NCBI GenBank assembly: GCA_001898255.1
Contig: MKTK01000015.1
Span: 122,149 to 171,561 of the forward strand
Direction of reading: 5' to 3'
Length of the DNA stretch: 49,413 nucleotides
Origin: Chryseobacterium sp. 39-10
GTDB lineage: Bacteria; Bacteroidota; Bacteroidia; Flavobacteriales; Weeksellaceae
Below are positions 26,715-35,258 of this stretch, piece by piece. The notes beneath the pieces were generated by a model. It did not search any database and had not been told where the DNA came from. It was given only the letters and a program-made list of their open reading frames with translations. Positions within the stretch are counted from its first letter, which is position 1, and each line of letters starts with the position of its first letter. The position numbers and the translations under genes are program-made.

Positions 26715-27425
26715 TTATTCAAAAAGTTCTGCGGTATCAAGTACGGTCACTTTCCCATCTTCACAGCGTATGGCCTCACCAGGGAAGTTTTGTATCATAT
26801 GGTAATCGTGTGTAGCCATCACTACCGCCGAGTTGTTTTCGAATGCAACTTGTTTTAATAAGGTCATAATTTCATTCGAGGTTTCCGGGTCTAAATTTCC
26901 GGTGGGCTCATCGGCCAAAATTAACTCAGGATGATTAAGCAAAGCCCTTGCAATAGCGATCCGTTGTTGTTCTCCACCAGAAAGTTCGTGGGGCATTTTA
27001 TGTTTTTTTGATTTCATGCCTACACTTGCCAATACTTCGTCGATGCGATCCTGAATTTTTCTTTTATCAGTCCAACCTGTCGCTTCCAATACAAATCGCA
27101 GATTTTTTTCCACTGTTCTGTCGGTCAATAATTGGAAATCCTGAAATACAATTCCGAGTTTTCTCCTTAAGTTAGGAATGTCGGACATTTTGAGTTTTTC
27201 AAGATCAAACCCAGCTATATTTCCATGACCTGAACCTAAAGGAATGTGGCCGTAAAGTGTTTTAAGAAGTGAACTTTTTCCTGACCCTGTTTTTCCGATG
27301 AGGTAGCAAAACCTACCTTTTTTAATGTTGAGGTTGACATCATTGAGAACAGTGAAATTTTTCTGGGCAATTTTGGCATTTTTCAGCTGGATAACGTTCT
27401 GGCCCTCCTGTGTTGAATGTGGCAT
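26715..27425 (-). CDS. ftsE: Cell-division ABC transporter ATP-binding protein FtsE-like
   Basis: A 236-residue ABC ATPase of the FtsE/LolD type. Walker A GKTGSGKS (44-51), Q-loop VFQDFQLL, signature LSGGEQQRIAIARAL, Walker B LILADEPTG and the H-loop ATHDYHM are all intact. KMSDIPNLRRKLGIVFQDFQLL fits FtsE better than LolD. In cells FtsE pairs with FtsX to regulate peptidoglycan hydrolases at the septum; ftsX is not next to it here. The ATG at 27425 was chosen because the longer frame to 27470 would overlap a good promoter and adds an unlikely N-terminus. Confidence 0.88.
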   Translation of the reverse strand: MPHSTQEGQNVIQLKNAKIAQKNFTVLNDVNLNIKKGRFCYLIGKTGSGKSSLLKTLYGHIPLGSGHGNIAGFDLEKLKMSDIPNLRRKLGIVFQDFQLLTDRTVEKNLRFVLEATGWTDKRKIQDRIDEVLASVGMKSKKHKMPHELSGGEQQRIAIARALLNHPELILADEPTGNLDPETSNEIMTLLKQVAFENNSAVVMATHDYHMIQNFPGEAIRCEDGKVTVLDTAELFE

Positions 27426-27467
27426 GTCTATAGTGGAATGAATAAAGATTATTGTAAGATATGAATT

Positions 27468-27499
27468 CAAAAGTAATCAATTACTTTTTGAGATGCCAA
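27468..27499 (-). promoter_or_regulatory. Predicted ftsE promoter
   Basis: Minus strand: TTG (27499-27497), 21 bases, then TACTTTTG (27475-27468), an exact -7 box. The leader to the ATG at 27425 is about 40 bases. Confidence 0.55.
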
Positions 27500-27520
27500 T
27501 TTTTAGCAAATTTTAACAAC

Positions 27521-27551
27521 AAAAAATGCCTGAAAATTTGATTTTCAAGCA
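27521..27551 (-). terminator. Rho-independent terminator after rpmH
   Basis: On the minus strand, stem TGCTTGAAAAT with ATTTTCAGGCA (11 bp, one G-U), 3-base loop, then TTTTTT. Located 26 bases past the rpmH stop. Confidence 0.88.
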
Positions 27552-27576
27552 TAATTGTATAGGAATGATCCAGAGA

Positions 27577-27735
27577 TTATCTCTTAGCGCGTGCAGCACT
27601 TACGGTTAAACTCTTTCTGCCTTTTGCTCTTCTCGCAGCCAAAACTCTTCTTCCGTTCGGCGTAGACATTCTTTCACGGAAACCGTGCTTATTTCTTTTC
27701 TTTCTTTCGGATGGCTGGAATGTTCTTTTGCTCAT
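27577..27735 (-). CDS. rpmH: 50S ribosomal protein L34
   Basis: A 52-residue, strongly basic protein read from ATG 27735 to TAA 27577. The sequence [19 protein letters not shown], then [20 protein letters not shown], is unmistakably L34. It has its own ideal promoter and a terminator, so it is a single-gene unit. rnpA and dnaA, the usual neighbours in many bacteria, are not adjacent, so this is not evidence for the replication origin. Confidence 0.98.
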   Translation of the reverse strand: MSKRTFQPSERKKRNKHGFRERMSTPNGRRVLAARRAKGRKSLTVSAARAKR

Positions 27736-27779
27736 TGCTAATATTTTTAGTAAAAAACTTTATCTTATTTTTCAGAGTG

Positions 27780-27810
27780 CAAAGATACTAAACTTTTTAT
27801 TTTTTGCAAA
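27780..27810 (-). promoter_or_regulatory. Strong predicted rpmH promoter
   Basis: Minus strand: TTTG (27810-27807), exactly 19 bases, then TATCTTTG (27787-27780). The leader is about 40 bases. One of the best -33/-7 matches in the window. Confidence 0.8.
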
Positions 27811-27828
27811 TTAATTTTGTAATAGCAT

Positions 27829-27860
27829 TAAAAAAAATTCCCCCAAAAGAATTGAGGGAA
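27829..27860 (-). terminator. Rho-independent terminator after the T9SS protein gene
   Basis: On the minus strand, a stem TTCCCTCAA with TTGGGGGAA (8 pairs and one mismatch) around a 5-base loop, followed by at least seven Ts. It begins about 24 bases past the stop at 27884 and lies upstream of the rpmH promoter. Confidence 0.8.
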
Positions 27861-27883
27861 CCAAATTGGAGTAATGAAGAAAA

Positions 27884-29170
27884 TTATTTTTTGATAAATC
27901 TTTCAAATACGACATTTCCATCGGTATCAGTAATCTGTAATGAATATACCCCGGGAGCCAATTTATGAGTGTCAATGGTATTGGCGGTGTAATTTACATG
28001 GGCCGCTTTTCCAGAAGCATCATAAATCTGAACTGTTTTTATTTGCAGTCCTTTTACATTAAGCAAAGAAGTGGTAGGGTTTGGGTAAAGTGCGGTATTT
28101 TTGGAAGAGGCAGCTACTTCACCACTGGCCAATACTACGGAGCAGTCTACGCCGTCCACTGTTACGGTGATTGGCGCCGTCATGGTGTCACCTGTTGCGT
28201 TGGTGTTAAGAACCAATGTGATGGTAGCACCTGCCGGCACGGTAACTCCAAGAGATTGCGGTGTTCCGCTCACTGCGCTGGTTCCGGAGTCCGCCATGTA
28301 GTTGGTTGCCAAATTAGAAGGTACAAATGAGCCATTATAAGCAGAGATGTGAACACCTGAACCAACAGGATCGGTTAAAGTACCTGTTACGGTAATACAC
28401 TTGGAAGCACCAGTATTGTTAGTTACTTTCAATGTTCTGTAATAAACATTTGCAGAGAAGTCGCCAGGATAGGCCTTCGCTGTTGCGCAAACAGAAGGAA
28501 CCCCGTCACGATACAACCTTTTGGTCATCATTGGACTTACAGTGGTAATGTCAACGTTTTTCACACAGTTCAACGCGAGGCAATTCAGACCTGTTACCTG
28601 CATCGTATAGTCACCTGTAGCCGTGGCGGCATTTGCATTGGCTACTATAACAAGGTTTTGCCCACTTGGTATTTTTGCCTCAAAAGTCACCGTTGAACCA
28701 GAAGTCGCACTCGATCCTGAATCAGCAAGGTAATTTGTTGCAAGATTTGTAGGGTCAAATGATCCTTTATAGGCAGTGAAGTGAATGGCGCTAGCTCCAG
28801 CTGTCGTTGCGGATATCGTTACACATTGTTCTGAGCCGGTATTGTTGGGGATGCTATGAACCAAATAAAAAACGGTAGTGGAAAGTGTGCCTGGGAATGC
28901 TTTTGGTGCTGCACAAGTGGACGGAACTGCATCTCTGAACAGTCGATTAGTCATTGAGAGACTCGTTGCAGTAAGGCTTCCAGAATAGGAACAGGTGGCC
29001 TTGCCAGTGAAATTTTGCGCTATAGCCGTAGGAACCGAACTAACGGGCACGTCGGCAATGAGTGAAAGGTCTGTGTGCGGAGCCGACACTGCAACTTCAG
29101 CAGTCTTATTTTGGGCATACACCAATGCTGAGAACATCATCAGCATTACAAAAAAATAGTTCTTTTTCAT
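27884..29170 (-). CDS. T9SS type A cargo protein with two tandem homologous modules
   Basis: A 428-residue exported protein. Signal peptide MKKNYFFVMLMMFSALVYAQ. Two modules of about 125-130 residues repeat each other: both contain an R-L-(F/Y)-R-D-x-V-P-S-x-C-A segment (NRLFRDAVPSTCA and KRLYRDGVPSVCA), a P-G segment, NNTGxxxC, G-S-F-x-P-(T/S)-NLATNY and ADSG. Modules like this resemble bacterial pre-peptidase-like beta sandwiches. The C-terminal 75 residues are a type A sorting domain (ALYPNPTTSLLNVKG, VQIYDASGK, LAPGVYSLQI, final FIKK). I chose the second ATG (29170), which gives a normal signal peptide. Its ligand or activity is unknown. Confidence 0.88.
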   Translation of the reverse strand: MKKNYFFVMLMMFSALVYAQNKTAEVAVSAPHTDLSLIADVPVSSVPTAIAQNFTGKATCSYSGSLTATSLSMTNRLFRDAVPSTCAAPKAFPGTLSTTVFYLVHSIPNNTGSEQCVTISATTAGASAIHFTAYKGSFDPTNLATNYLADSGSSATSGSTVTFEAKIPSGQNLVIVANANAATATGDYTMQVTGLNCLALNCVKNVDITTVSPMMTKRLYRDGVPSVCATAKAYPGDFSANVYYRTLKVTNNTGASKCITVTGTLTDPVGSGVHISAYNGSFVPSNLATNYMADSGTSAVSGTPQSLGVTVPAGATITLVLNTNATGDTMTAPITVTVDGVDCSVVLASGEVAASSKNTALYPNPTTSLLNVKGLQIKTVQIYDASGKAAHVNYTANTIDTHKLAPGVYSLQITDTDGNVVFERFIKK

Positions 29171-29393
29171 GATACAAAAATTTAGGTTGTTATGTTTTTT
29201 CATTTAAAAACCATCCATTGTAAAGTAAATTTTAATTGGAAAGAGATTCACCTTCTTTCACACCAGAATTATACAACTACATGAATAAATTTTTTACGAA
29301 GGTAATTAGTTGACATAAAACAGCGCACCGTGAAATCACCCATTTTGTTATTCCTATGCTTTTTTTGTTTATTTCTAACCCGAAAACAAACCT

Positions 29394-29401
29394 TATATTT
29401 G
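29394..29401 (+). promoter_or_regulatory. Predicted -7 box for nrnA-like gene
   Basis: TATATTTG, exact, 18 bases before the ATG at 29420. It falls inside the longer upstream frame from 29330, which argues that the longer frame is not translated. Confidence 0.5.
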
Positions 29402-29419
29402 ACGCTCAAAAAAAAGAGC

Positions 29420-30427
29420 ATGTTTATTTCTTCCGAAATTTTAAAAATAAAAAACCTTCTTCATCCCGAAGCGAAGATTGTGATTATTTGCCACTATAAC
29501 CCTGATGGAGACGCAATTGGGTCCACATTGGGACTTTTGCATTATCTTCAAAAAACAGGAAGGAAGGCCAATGTAGTGGTGCCCAATGATTTTCCTAAGT
29601 TCTTGAAGTGGATGCCTGAAGCCAAAAAAATCGTGATTGCAGAGTATAAAAGAAAAATAGCCGCGGAAATGATTCAGGAAGCTGATGTTATTTTCATACT
29701 CGATTTCAACGCATCGCACCGAAGTGGGAATTTAGTGTCACCATGGATTGATAGGGCTAAAGGAACAAAGATTCTGATCGATCATCATCAACAACCGGAC
29801 GATTTTGATTTCATTTACTCTGATGTTACTATCCCTGCAACCTCGCAGATGGTGTATCATTTTATAACCGAAATGGGTGATGAAGCGGTGGTCAATAGGG
29901 AAATTGCTGAATGTTTGTACACCGGAATCATGACTGATACAGGTGGTTTCAGGTTTCGGTCGACCAGCGCAACCACCCATCGAATTATTGCCAATCTTAT
30001 AGAAAAAGGAGCCGATCCTGCCATGATTTCTTCCAATACCTGGGATACCAATACGATTTCCCGTCTGCATTTACTTTCCTTAATACTGAGCAGGGTTGAG
30101 GTGGTGAAAGACGGTAAAGTCGCGATTTTGTGGCTGAAACGTAAAGAACTGCAGGAATTTGGTTTTCAGAAAGGAGATACGGAAGGTTTTGTCAATTACG
30201 GATTAAGTATTTTAGGAACCCGTATGTCTGCCTTTTTTATGGAAGATCTGTATGATGATTTTATCAAGATTTCTTTCCGTTCAAAAGATGAAGTGGACGT
30301 CAATCAGTTTTCCCGCAAATACTTTAACGGAGGTGGACATATTAATGCTGCGGGAGGCAAATACTTTAAAAATATCGAAGAAACCATCATCGATTTTAAA
30401 GAAAAAATTGAAACTGAAGATTTTTAA
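29420..30427 (+). CDS. DHH-family phosphoesterase, NrnA-like oligoribonuclease/pAp phosphatase
   Basis: A 335-residue DHH-DHHA1 protein. Metal-binding motifs: CHYNPDGDAIGS (24-35), FILDFNASHRSG, the DHH triplet at 121-123 (LIDHHQQPDDF), and in the C-terminal DHHA1 domain NGGGHINAAGG. NrnA enzymes degrade short RNA oligomers and 3'-phosphoadenosine-5'-phosphate. The upstream in-frame start at 29330 would add 30 hydrophobic residues and cover a -7 box; 29420 matches the family N-terminus. The alternative DHH families (RecJ, PPase) are much longer or have other motifs. Confidence 0.88.
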   Translation: MFISSEILKIKNLLHPEAKIVIICHYNPDGDAIGSTLGLLHYLQKTGRKANVVVPNDFPKFLKWMPEAKKIVIAEYKRKIAAEMIQEADVIFILDFNASHRSGNLVSPWIDRAKGTKILIDHHQQPDDFDFIYSDVTIPATSQMVYHFITEMGDEAVVNREIAECLYTGIMTDTGGFRFRSTSATTHRIIANLIEKGADPAMISSNTWDTNTISRLHLLSLILSRVEVVKDGKVAILWLKRKELQEFGFQKGDTEGFVNYGLSILGTRMSAFFMEDLYDDFIKISFRSKDEVDVNQFSRKYFNGGGHINAAGGKYFKNIEETIIDFKEKIETEDF

Positions 30428-30505
30428 TGAGCTCGCACACAAAAACTCCTTAATAATAGATGCTACGGATCGCGCAGGTTGCGATGAAAGGTGTTTGCTC
30501 TGTTT

Positions 30506-31288
30506 CTAAAACTCAAACTTTTTAGGCAGGTCGTGCAATAATTCGGTGTTAATGATGGCTGAGCAAACACTCGGTTTTTCCCAATGTCCGTTATGTCCAC
30601 AGTCGATCAAATACGATTTAATATTGGTGCGATCCGGCAGTTGTTGTAAGAGCGTACTGCTTTTTACGGCATTATCATGTTTACCTGCGATAACGAGGAT
30701 TTTATTCTGAAAATTTTCCACCACATCGGTTTTGTCGGTGCGTTCAATCATTCCTCGTAATGCTGCTAAAACGCCCTCTGTGGAAGTGCTGAGTGCAATT
30801 TGCTTCGCAAGTCTTATCTTTCCCTCCAAAATATCTTTTTCATTTTCATTAAAAAGATTGCTGATTCCGGCGTTCACGTATTGCGGAAATGCATTTTCGA
30901 TGATTGGGATGCTTCTGCGGCGCTGTTCCTTCTTCTCTTCGTCATCTGCAAGAAAAGTAGAGAAGAACAAAGTGACGGACTTCAGGAGTTGGGGAAACTG
31001 TTTTGCATAAGCAAGCGCAATATACCCACCCATGGAATGACCCAACAAGTGAAAGGAACCAAGGCCAAGTTGGTCTGCTATTTTTTTTACCTCTCCGGCT
31101 ATCCATTCCATTGTATGGATTTCGCTGCTTACAGGTGATTTACCATGACCAGGTAAATCGATCTTGATCAGTTTAAAATCTTTGGAGAGTGTCATCTCCA
31201 TATCGTTCCATATTGAAAGGTTCTCCATAAAACCATGGAGCATTACAAGGTTTTCCTTGCCGCTGCCGGCAATTTCGTAATTTAGCAT
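30506..31288 (-). CDS. Alpha/beta-fold hydrolase
   Basis: A 260-residue hydrolase with oxyanion-hole region VMLHGFMEN, the nucleophile elbow GHSMGG with Ser85, a C-terminal acid in VIAGKHDNAV and the final catalytic His in DCGHNGHWEKP. The overall length and layout resemble MenH-like or BioH-like serine hydrolases, but no substrate can be assigned. It is the downstream gene of a minus-strand pair with the small lipoprotein-like gene 22 bases upstream. Confidence 0.88.
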   Translation of the reverse strand: MLNYEIAGSGKENLVMLHGFMENLSIWNDMEMTLSKDFKLIKIDLPGHGKSPVSSEIHTMEWIAGEVKKIADQLGLGSFHLLGHSMGGYIALAYAKQFPQLLKSVTLFFSTFLADDEEKKEQRRRSIPIIENAFPQYVNAGISNLFNENEKDILEGKIRLAKQIALSTSTEGVLAALRGMIERTDKTDVVENFQNKILVIAGKHDNAVKSSTLLQQLPDRTNIKSYLIDCGHNGHWEKPSVCSAIINTELLHDLPKKFEF

Positions 31289-31310
31289 TTTTAGTTTTTA
31301 AAGTTCGAAT

Positions 31311-31811
31311 TTAGAAATAAATATCGATATACTCTACAAATCCTTGTTGGTTTACTTTGTCCTGCAGTCGCCAGAAATTTCCTTTCCCTTCGTTCATAAA
31401 AGTAGTGCGCTGGGTTCGAACGTATTTTTTTCCATTGATGATTTGCGCAATTCTGCCTTCAAAATTGAGGTGTTTTTCGGACACTCGCCGAATGGAACCA
31501 ATGATGGTGACCTTGTTTTTACCAGAAACTGCTCTCCCGTTCACATCATATTCATCCGCCGCGGTTTTATTAAAGGTGACGTTGCCATTGAGTATTTCTT
31601 CATCACTGTCGAATTTCAAGACATGATTCCCTGAAAGATCGCCAAAAACATTGGGTTGCTGAAGGTTTTTTATACTGTCATTATATTTTGCGCGCACCAC
31701 ATTGATACTTTCGATGATGGCGGTGCTGTCTGGTTTTCTGGAAAATGAATCCGCTTTCTTCGAGCAGCAGATCATTGAAAAGCACGTGACGAGCATGGTT
31801 CCTGTTTTCAT
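31311..31811 (-). CDS. Small putative lipoprotein
   Basis: A 166-residue protein of unknown function. The N-terminus is short and hydrophobic with cysteines (MKTGTMLVTCFSMICCSKK), suggesting a lipoprotein, though the lipobox is ambiguous (Cys10, Cys15 or Cys16). The body looks like a beta-rich domain (FDSDEEILNGNVTFNK, KKYVRTQRTTFMNEGKGNFWRLQ). It lies 22 bases upstream of the hydrolase on the same strand. I do not recognise the family. Confidence 0.7.
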   Translation of the reverse strand: MKTGTMLVTCFSMICCSKKADSFSRKPDSTAIIESINVVRAKYNDSIKNLQQPNVFGDLSGNHVLKFDSDEEILNGNVTFNKTAADEYDVNGRAVSGKNKVTIIGSIRRVSEKHLNFEGRIAQIINGKKYVRTQRTTFMNEGKGNFWRLQDKVNQQGFVEYIDIYF

Positions 31812-31957
31812 GGTATTCTTAATTTAAAATCAAAAATATTGAAAAAAATGAATTGAAGCTGATTCAAGGTTAAAATTTTGTCAGATTTCACATTTATCAA
31901 AAAAATTCTGATCAGTACCATTTAAAAACTGTCAAAAAAACCAGGGTTACTTTAAAG

Positions 31958-32407
31958 CTAATTCTTGGTGAGCGAATCCATGACAATGGTTACAGGCCCG
32001 TCATTCAGGAGCGAAACCTTCATGTCGGCACCAAATATTCCGCATTCAGTTTTGAGGCCCGATTTGGCGATTTCTGCTTTAAAATAATCAAAGAGAGGTA
32101 TGGCTTTTTCAGGTTTTGCAGCTTTGATAAACGATGGACGGTTTCCCTTTTTATAATCTGCAATAAGGGTAAACTGACTAATGCAGAGGATTTCGCCCGA
32201 AATATCACACACCGAAAGGTTCAGTTTGCCATCTGCATCGCCGAAAATCCGTAGATTCAGGATTTTCTGAACAAGCCAGTCAGCGTCATGTTTTTCATCT
32301 TCTTCATTGATGCCAATGAGCAGTAATAAGCCTTGGGAGATACTTCCGGCAACAATATTGTTTACTTGTACTTCGGCATGCGAAACTCTTTGAATAACTA
32401 CTTTCAT
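31958..32407 (-). CDS. dtd: D-aminoacyl-tRNA deacylase
   Basis: Removes D-amino acids (and glycine mischarged on tRNA-Ala) from tRNA. The 149-residue product begins with the family pattern MKVVIQRVSHAEVQV, and contains the SQFT motif (CISQFTLIAD) and the C-terminal NDGPVT (GPVTIVMDS) cross-subunit motif that forms the active site of the dimer. Length is standard. The Rieske-like lipoprotein gene lies 18 bases upstream on the same strand. Confidence 0.96.
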   Translation of the reverse strand: MKVVIQRVSHAEVQVNNIVAGSISQGLLLLIGINEEDEKHDADWLVQKILNLRIFGDADGKLNLSVCDISGEILCISQFTLIADYKKGNRPSFIKAAKPEKAIPLFDYFKAEIAKSGLKTECGIFGADMKVSLLNDGPVTIVMDSLTKN

Positions 32408-32425
32408 GTTGAAATGACGGGGTAT

Positions 32426-32875
32426 TTAATTGTAAATGGTAAGTATCCCTGTGGGGCTATCAAAATTGTAACGGTAAGTTTTGGGTGCAATTTTTGCAAT
32501 TTTGGTCGGTTCTCCGGTTATCAGAATCCATTCTGCACCATCTTGAGGGCACATTATTTTGATATTGTTTTCCACCTCGAGAGTCGTGTTGTTATCGGGG
32601 CAAAGGTGGGGTGCATTTCGGTCATAAACCTTAAAACCGTTGGTAGTTCGTACAACGATTAAACCACGAGTTCCTGAGCTTTGCTCGTCCACATAAATCC
32701 ATCCTCCAACATTTTGCAGTGGGTAGTAAGAGGGGAGATTCAGGTTAAGTACAACATTTATGGGTACATTGGGAAAGCAGTTGACGGTCTCTTCTCTTTC
32801 GCTGCATGCGCTGAAGTTTAAGAGGTTGAAAATGAGAATAATTGATGATAATACCGCCAGAAATTTACTTTTCAT
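32426..32875 (-). CDS. Rieske-fold-like lipoprotein without cluster ligands
   Basis: A 149-residue lipoprotein: signal MKSKFLAVLSSIILIFNLLN followed by FSAC with Cys24 as lipidation site. The second half follows the layout of Rieske [2Fe-2S] lipoproteins common in Bacteroidetes (VYDRNAPHLCPDN, later IMCPQDGAEWILITGEPTK, then YRYNFDSPTGILTI). The normal CxH and CxxH cluster ligands are not both present: the second site reads CPQD where C-x-x-H or C-x-C-x is expected. It therefore probably does not bind an iron-sulfur cluster. It lies 18 bases upstream of dtd. Confidence 0.78.
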   Translation of the reverse strand: MKSKFLAVLSSIILIFNLLNFSACSEREETVNCFPNVPINVVLNLNLPSYYPLQNVGGWIYVDEQSSGTRGLIVVRTTNGFKVYDRNAPHLCPDNNTTLEVENNIKIMCPQDGAEWILITGEPTKIAKIAPKTYRYNFDSPTGILTIYN

Positions 32876-32889
32876 TCAAAATAAAATTA

Positions 32890-32897
32890 TATCTTTG
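32890..32897 (+). promoter_or_regulatory. Predicted -7 box for greA
   Basis: TATCTTTG, exact. The implied greA leader is about 70 bases. No good -33 is seen. Confidence 0.5.
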
Positions 32898-32973
32898 TGA
32901 AACGAATTAACATAGAAAACATTGTCCGGCAAATGTCGGATTATTTTTTTATACCAACATAAAAAGATGTATT

Positions 32974-33444
32974 ATGGCAAGTTATGTAACAAAAGAAGGG
33001 TTAGACAAGATGAAAGTTGATTTGGAACAGCTGGAGACAATTGAAAGACCAAAAATTACGCAACAAATCGCGGAAGCAAGAGATAAAGGTGACCTGTCTG
33101 AAAATGCCGAGTATGATGCGGCCAAGGAAGCACAGGGAATGCTTGAAATGAAAATTTCTAAGTTAAAAGATGCAATTGCCAACTCAAAAGTAATTAATGA
33201 AAGCCAGCTGGATACCTCCAAAGTGTCGATCCTTACTACCGTTCGGCTGAAAAATAATATTACAAAACAGGAACAAAAGTTTACACTGGTACCGGATAAT
33301 GAAAGTGATTTGAAGTCGGGCAAAATTTCGGTCAATACTCCTATCGCAAAAGGATTGCTGGGAAAAGCCATCGGAGATACAGCAGATATCGTTTTGCCCA
33401 ACGGAAACAAACTGTCTTTTGAAGTATTGGAAATATCACTGTAA
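32974..33444 (+). CDS. greA: Transcription elongation factor GreA
   Basis: Stimulates RNA cleavage by backtracked RNA polymerase. The 156-residue product has the N-terminal coiled-coil with the tip acidic motif DKGDLSENAEYDAAKE (residues about 36-51) and the C-terminal FKBP-like domain ending GNKLSFEVLEISL. Length is normal for GreA. The HIT gene follows 72 bases later in the same direction. Confidence 0.96.
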   Translation: MASYVTKEGLDKMKVDLEQLETIERPKITQQIAEARDKGDLSENAEYDAAKEAQGMLEMKISKLKDAIANSKVINESQLDTSKVSILTTVRLKNNITKQEQKFTLVPDNESDLKSGKISVNTPIAKGLLGKAIGDTADIVLPNGNKLSFEVLEISL

Positions 33445-33516
33445 TATAAGGATGATTTTCATTCAAATACCAGTGAATTCGTTTTATTTTATTATTTAAA
33501 TTAAAAGAAATCAATC

Positions 33517-33906
33517 ATGAGTTCAATTTTCACAAAGATCATTCAAGGCGAAATATCGGCTTATAAAATAGACGAAGATGATCAGCATCTTGCTTTTCTG
33601 GATGCGATGCCTATAGTAAAGGGACATACCTTGGTTATTCCTAAAAAAGAAATCGATTTTGTTTTTGATTTGGAGAGTGATGATTACAAGGCATTGTGGA
33701 GTTTTGCCCAAAAAGTTGCCAAGAAGATGAGCAGCGCGTTTCCGGAGCAAAGAATCGCAGTCGCGGTAGTAGGGCTGGAAGTGCCACATGCACACATTCA
33801 TCTCATTCCCATTACAAAAATTGATGATATGAATTTCAAAAACGAGCGGCTGAAACTAACTGCCGAAGAGTATAAAGAGATTCAGGAGTTGATAAAAAAC
33901 GCATAA
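33517..33906 (+). CDS. HIT family protein (HINT-type nucleotide hydrolase)
   Basis: A 129-residue histidine-triad protein with the catalytic HxHxH (H91, H93, H95 in VPHAHIHLIPI) and the N-terminal SIFTKIIQGEISAYKI segment common to bacterial HINT proteins. Such enzymes hydrolyse AMP-lysine or other adenosine phosphoramidates; the natural substrate is not known. It follows greA and may share its transcript. Confidence 0.95.
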   Translation: MSSIFTKIIQGEISAYKIDEDDQHLAFLDAMPIVKGHTLVIPKKEIDFVFDLESDDYKALWSFAQKVAKKMSSAFPEQRIAVAVVGLEVPHAHIHLIPITKIDDMNFKNERLKLTAEEYKEIQELIKNA

Positions 33907-33932
33907 ATCAAAAATATTTTGTCAGGGTTTCT

Positions 33933-33940
33933 TAACTTTG
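33933..33940 (+). promoter_or_regulatory. Predicted -7 box for clpX
   Basis: TAACTTTG, exact, 52 bases before the clpX ATG at 33993. A second near match (TATTTTTTG, one base too long) lies at about 33960. Confidence 0.4.
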
Positions 33941-33992
33941 ACAAAATTTTTTTTAAGGGTATTTTTTGCCCGGCAAATTATTATATATAAGT

Positions 33993-35177
33993 ATGAATTC
34001 AAACCAATGCTCTTTCTGCGGAAGAAAAAGAAATGAAGTACAGATGCTGGTTTCCGGTAATAATGGCTTCATCTGTGAAAACTGTATAGAACAAGCCCAT
34101 CATATTGTAAAAGAAAGTCGCGAAAAGAACGATTTTTCTCCCGCGCAAAGCATCAATGATTTAAAAAAACCAAAAGAAATCAAGGCATTTCTTGATCAGT
34201 ATGTCATCGGGCAGGATCAGGCAAAAAAACAACTTTCGATTGCTGTTTATAACCACTACAAACGGCTTTTGCACGCCAAAGACGAAAATCGGGAAGTGGA
34301 AATAGAAAAATCCAATATTATTATGATTGGAGAAACAGGAACCGGCAAAACTTTATTGGCAAAAACCATTGCCAAGGAACTCAATGTTCCTTTTTGTATT
34401 GTGGATGCCACGATACTTACGGAAGCGGGCTATGTGGGCGAAGATGTGGAAAGTATCTTGTCTCGGCTTCTGATGGTGGCCGAGTACGACGTAGAAAAGG
34501 CAGAGAAAGGAATTGTCTTTATTGATGAGATAGACAAGATTGCCCGAAAATCTGATAACCCGAGCATCACCCGTGACGTGTCCGGTGAAGGGGTGCAGCA
34601 GGGTTTGCTGAAGTTGCTGGAAGGAAGCATTGTAAATGTGCCTCCACAAGGTGGTCGCAAACATCCGGATCAGAAGTATATTCAGGTCAATACCCAGAAT
34701 ATTCTCTTTATTGCAGGGGGTGCTTTTGATGGTATTAAAGAGATTATTGAAAGACGACTTAACAAGCAGGCCATTGGTTTTAGTTCCGAAAAGTTGAATA
34801 AAATTGAAGAAGACGATTATATTTTGAGTCAGATCAATGCGATTGACCTGAGGAAGTTTGGGTTGATTCCCGAACTTTTGGGGCGATTTCCTATTATTAC
34901 TTATTTGGACAAGCTCACCAAAGAAACGATGGTTCGCATTATGAAAGAACCCAAAAATTCCATTGTGAACCAGTTTGTGGAACTTTTCAAAATGGATGGC
35001 GTAAAGCTGGATTTTACTGATGAATCGATTGATAGAATTGTGGAAGAAACCATGGAGAAAGGTCTAGGCGCAAGAGGTCTCAGAGGAACTACAGAGAAAG
35101 TGCTGGAAGATTATATGTTCGACATTGATGAGGAAAAGGAAATAGTGCTGACTGGGCAAGAACTTAATTTTAAATGA
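33993..35177 (+). CDS. clpX: ATP-dependent Clp protease ATP-binding subunit ClpX
   Basis: AAA+ unfoldase that recognises substrates and feeds them to ClpP. The 394-residue product begins [12 protein letters not shown], with zinc-binding cysteines C6, C9, C28 and C31. It has Walker A GETGTGKT, Walker [13 protein letters not shown], the GYVGED pore-loop segment, and sensor 2 GARGLR near the C-terminus. The frame extends upstream to a TTG at 33966, but the ATG at 33993 gives the conserved N-terminus. clpP is not adjacent. Confidence 0.96.
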   Translation: MNSNQCSFCGRKRNEVQMLVSGNNGFICENCIEQAHHIVKESREKNDFSPAQSINDLKKPKEIKAFLDQYVIGQDQAKKQLSIAVYNHYKRLLHAKDENREVEIEKSNIIMIGETGTGKTLLAKTIAKELNVPFCIVDATILTEAGYVGEDVESILSRLLMVAEYDVEKAEKGIVFIDEIDKIARKSDNPSITRDVSGEGVQQGLLKLLEGSIVNVPPQGGRKHPDQKYIQVNTQNILFIAGGAFDGIKEIIERRLNKQAIGFSSEKLNKIEEDDYILSQINAIDLRKFGLIPELLGRFPIITYLDKLTKETMVRIMKEPKNSIVNQFVELFKMDGVKLDFTDESIDRIVEETMEKGLGARGLRGTTEKVLEDYMFDIDEEKEIVLTGQELNFK

Positions 35178-35185
35178 CAATTTTC

Positions 35186-35215
35186 TTGTCGGTACAAAAA
35201 AAATAAATATATTTG
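35186..35215 (+). promoter_or_regulatory. Predicted promoter for the T9SS cargo/microprotein pair
   Basis: TTG (35186-35188), 19 bases, then TATATTTG (35208-35215). A purine-rich AGGAGG follows at about 35217-35222 but lies too far from the ATG at 35259 to be a normal ribosome-binding site. Confidence 0.68.
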
Positions 35216-35258
35216 CAGGAGGATTAATCATTCAAAAAAACACAAAAACCAAAATAAG

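Noticed and set aside
27426-27470. Longer N-terminus of FtsE
   Set aside because: It would overlap the predicted promoter and adds 15 residues not found in the family.
27577-27735. Replication origin next to rpmH
   Set aside because: No dnaA, rnpA or DnaA-box cluster is present around rpmH.
29330-29419. N-terminal hydrophobic extension of the DHH phosphoesterase
   Set aside because: An exact -7 box lies inside it and the family begins at the ATG at 29420.
30428-30505. Structured RNA between the DHH gene and the hydrolase
   Set aside because: Short GC patches are present but no stable stem with a T run can be drawn; it is a convergent gap of 78 bases.
31812-31957. Small gene or RNA in the AT-rich gap before dtd
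   Set aside because: No ORF with a start, no exact promoter box and no clear hairpin were found.
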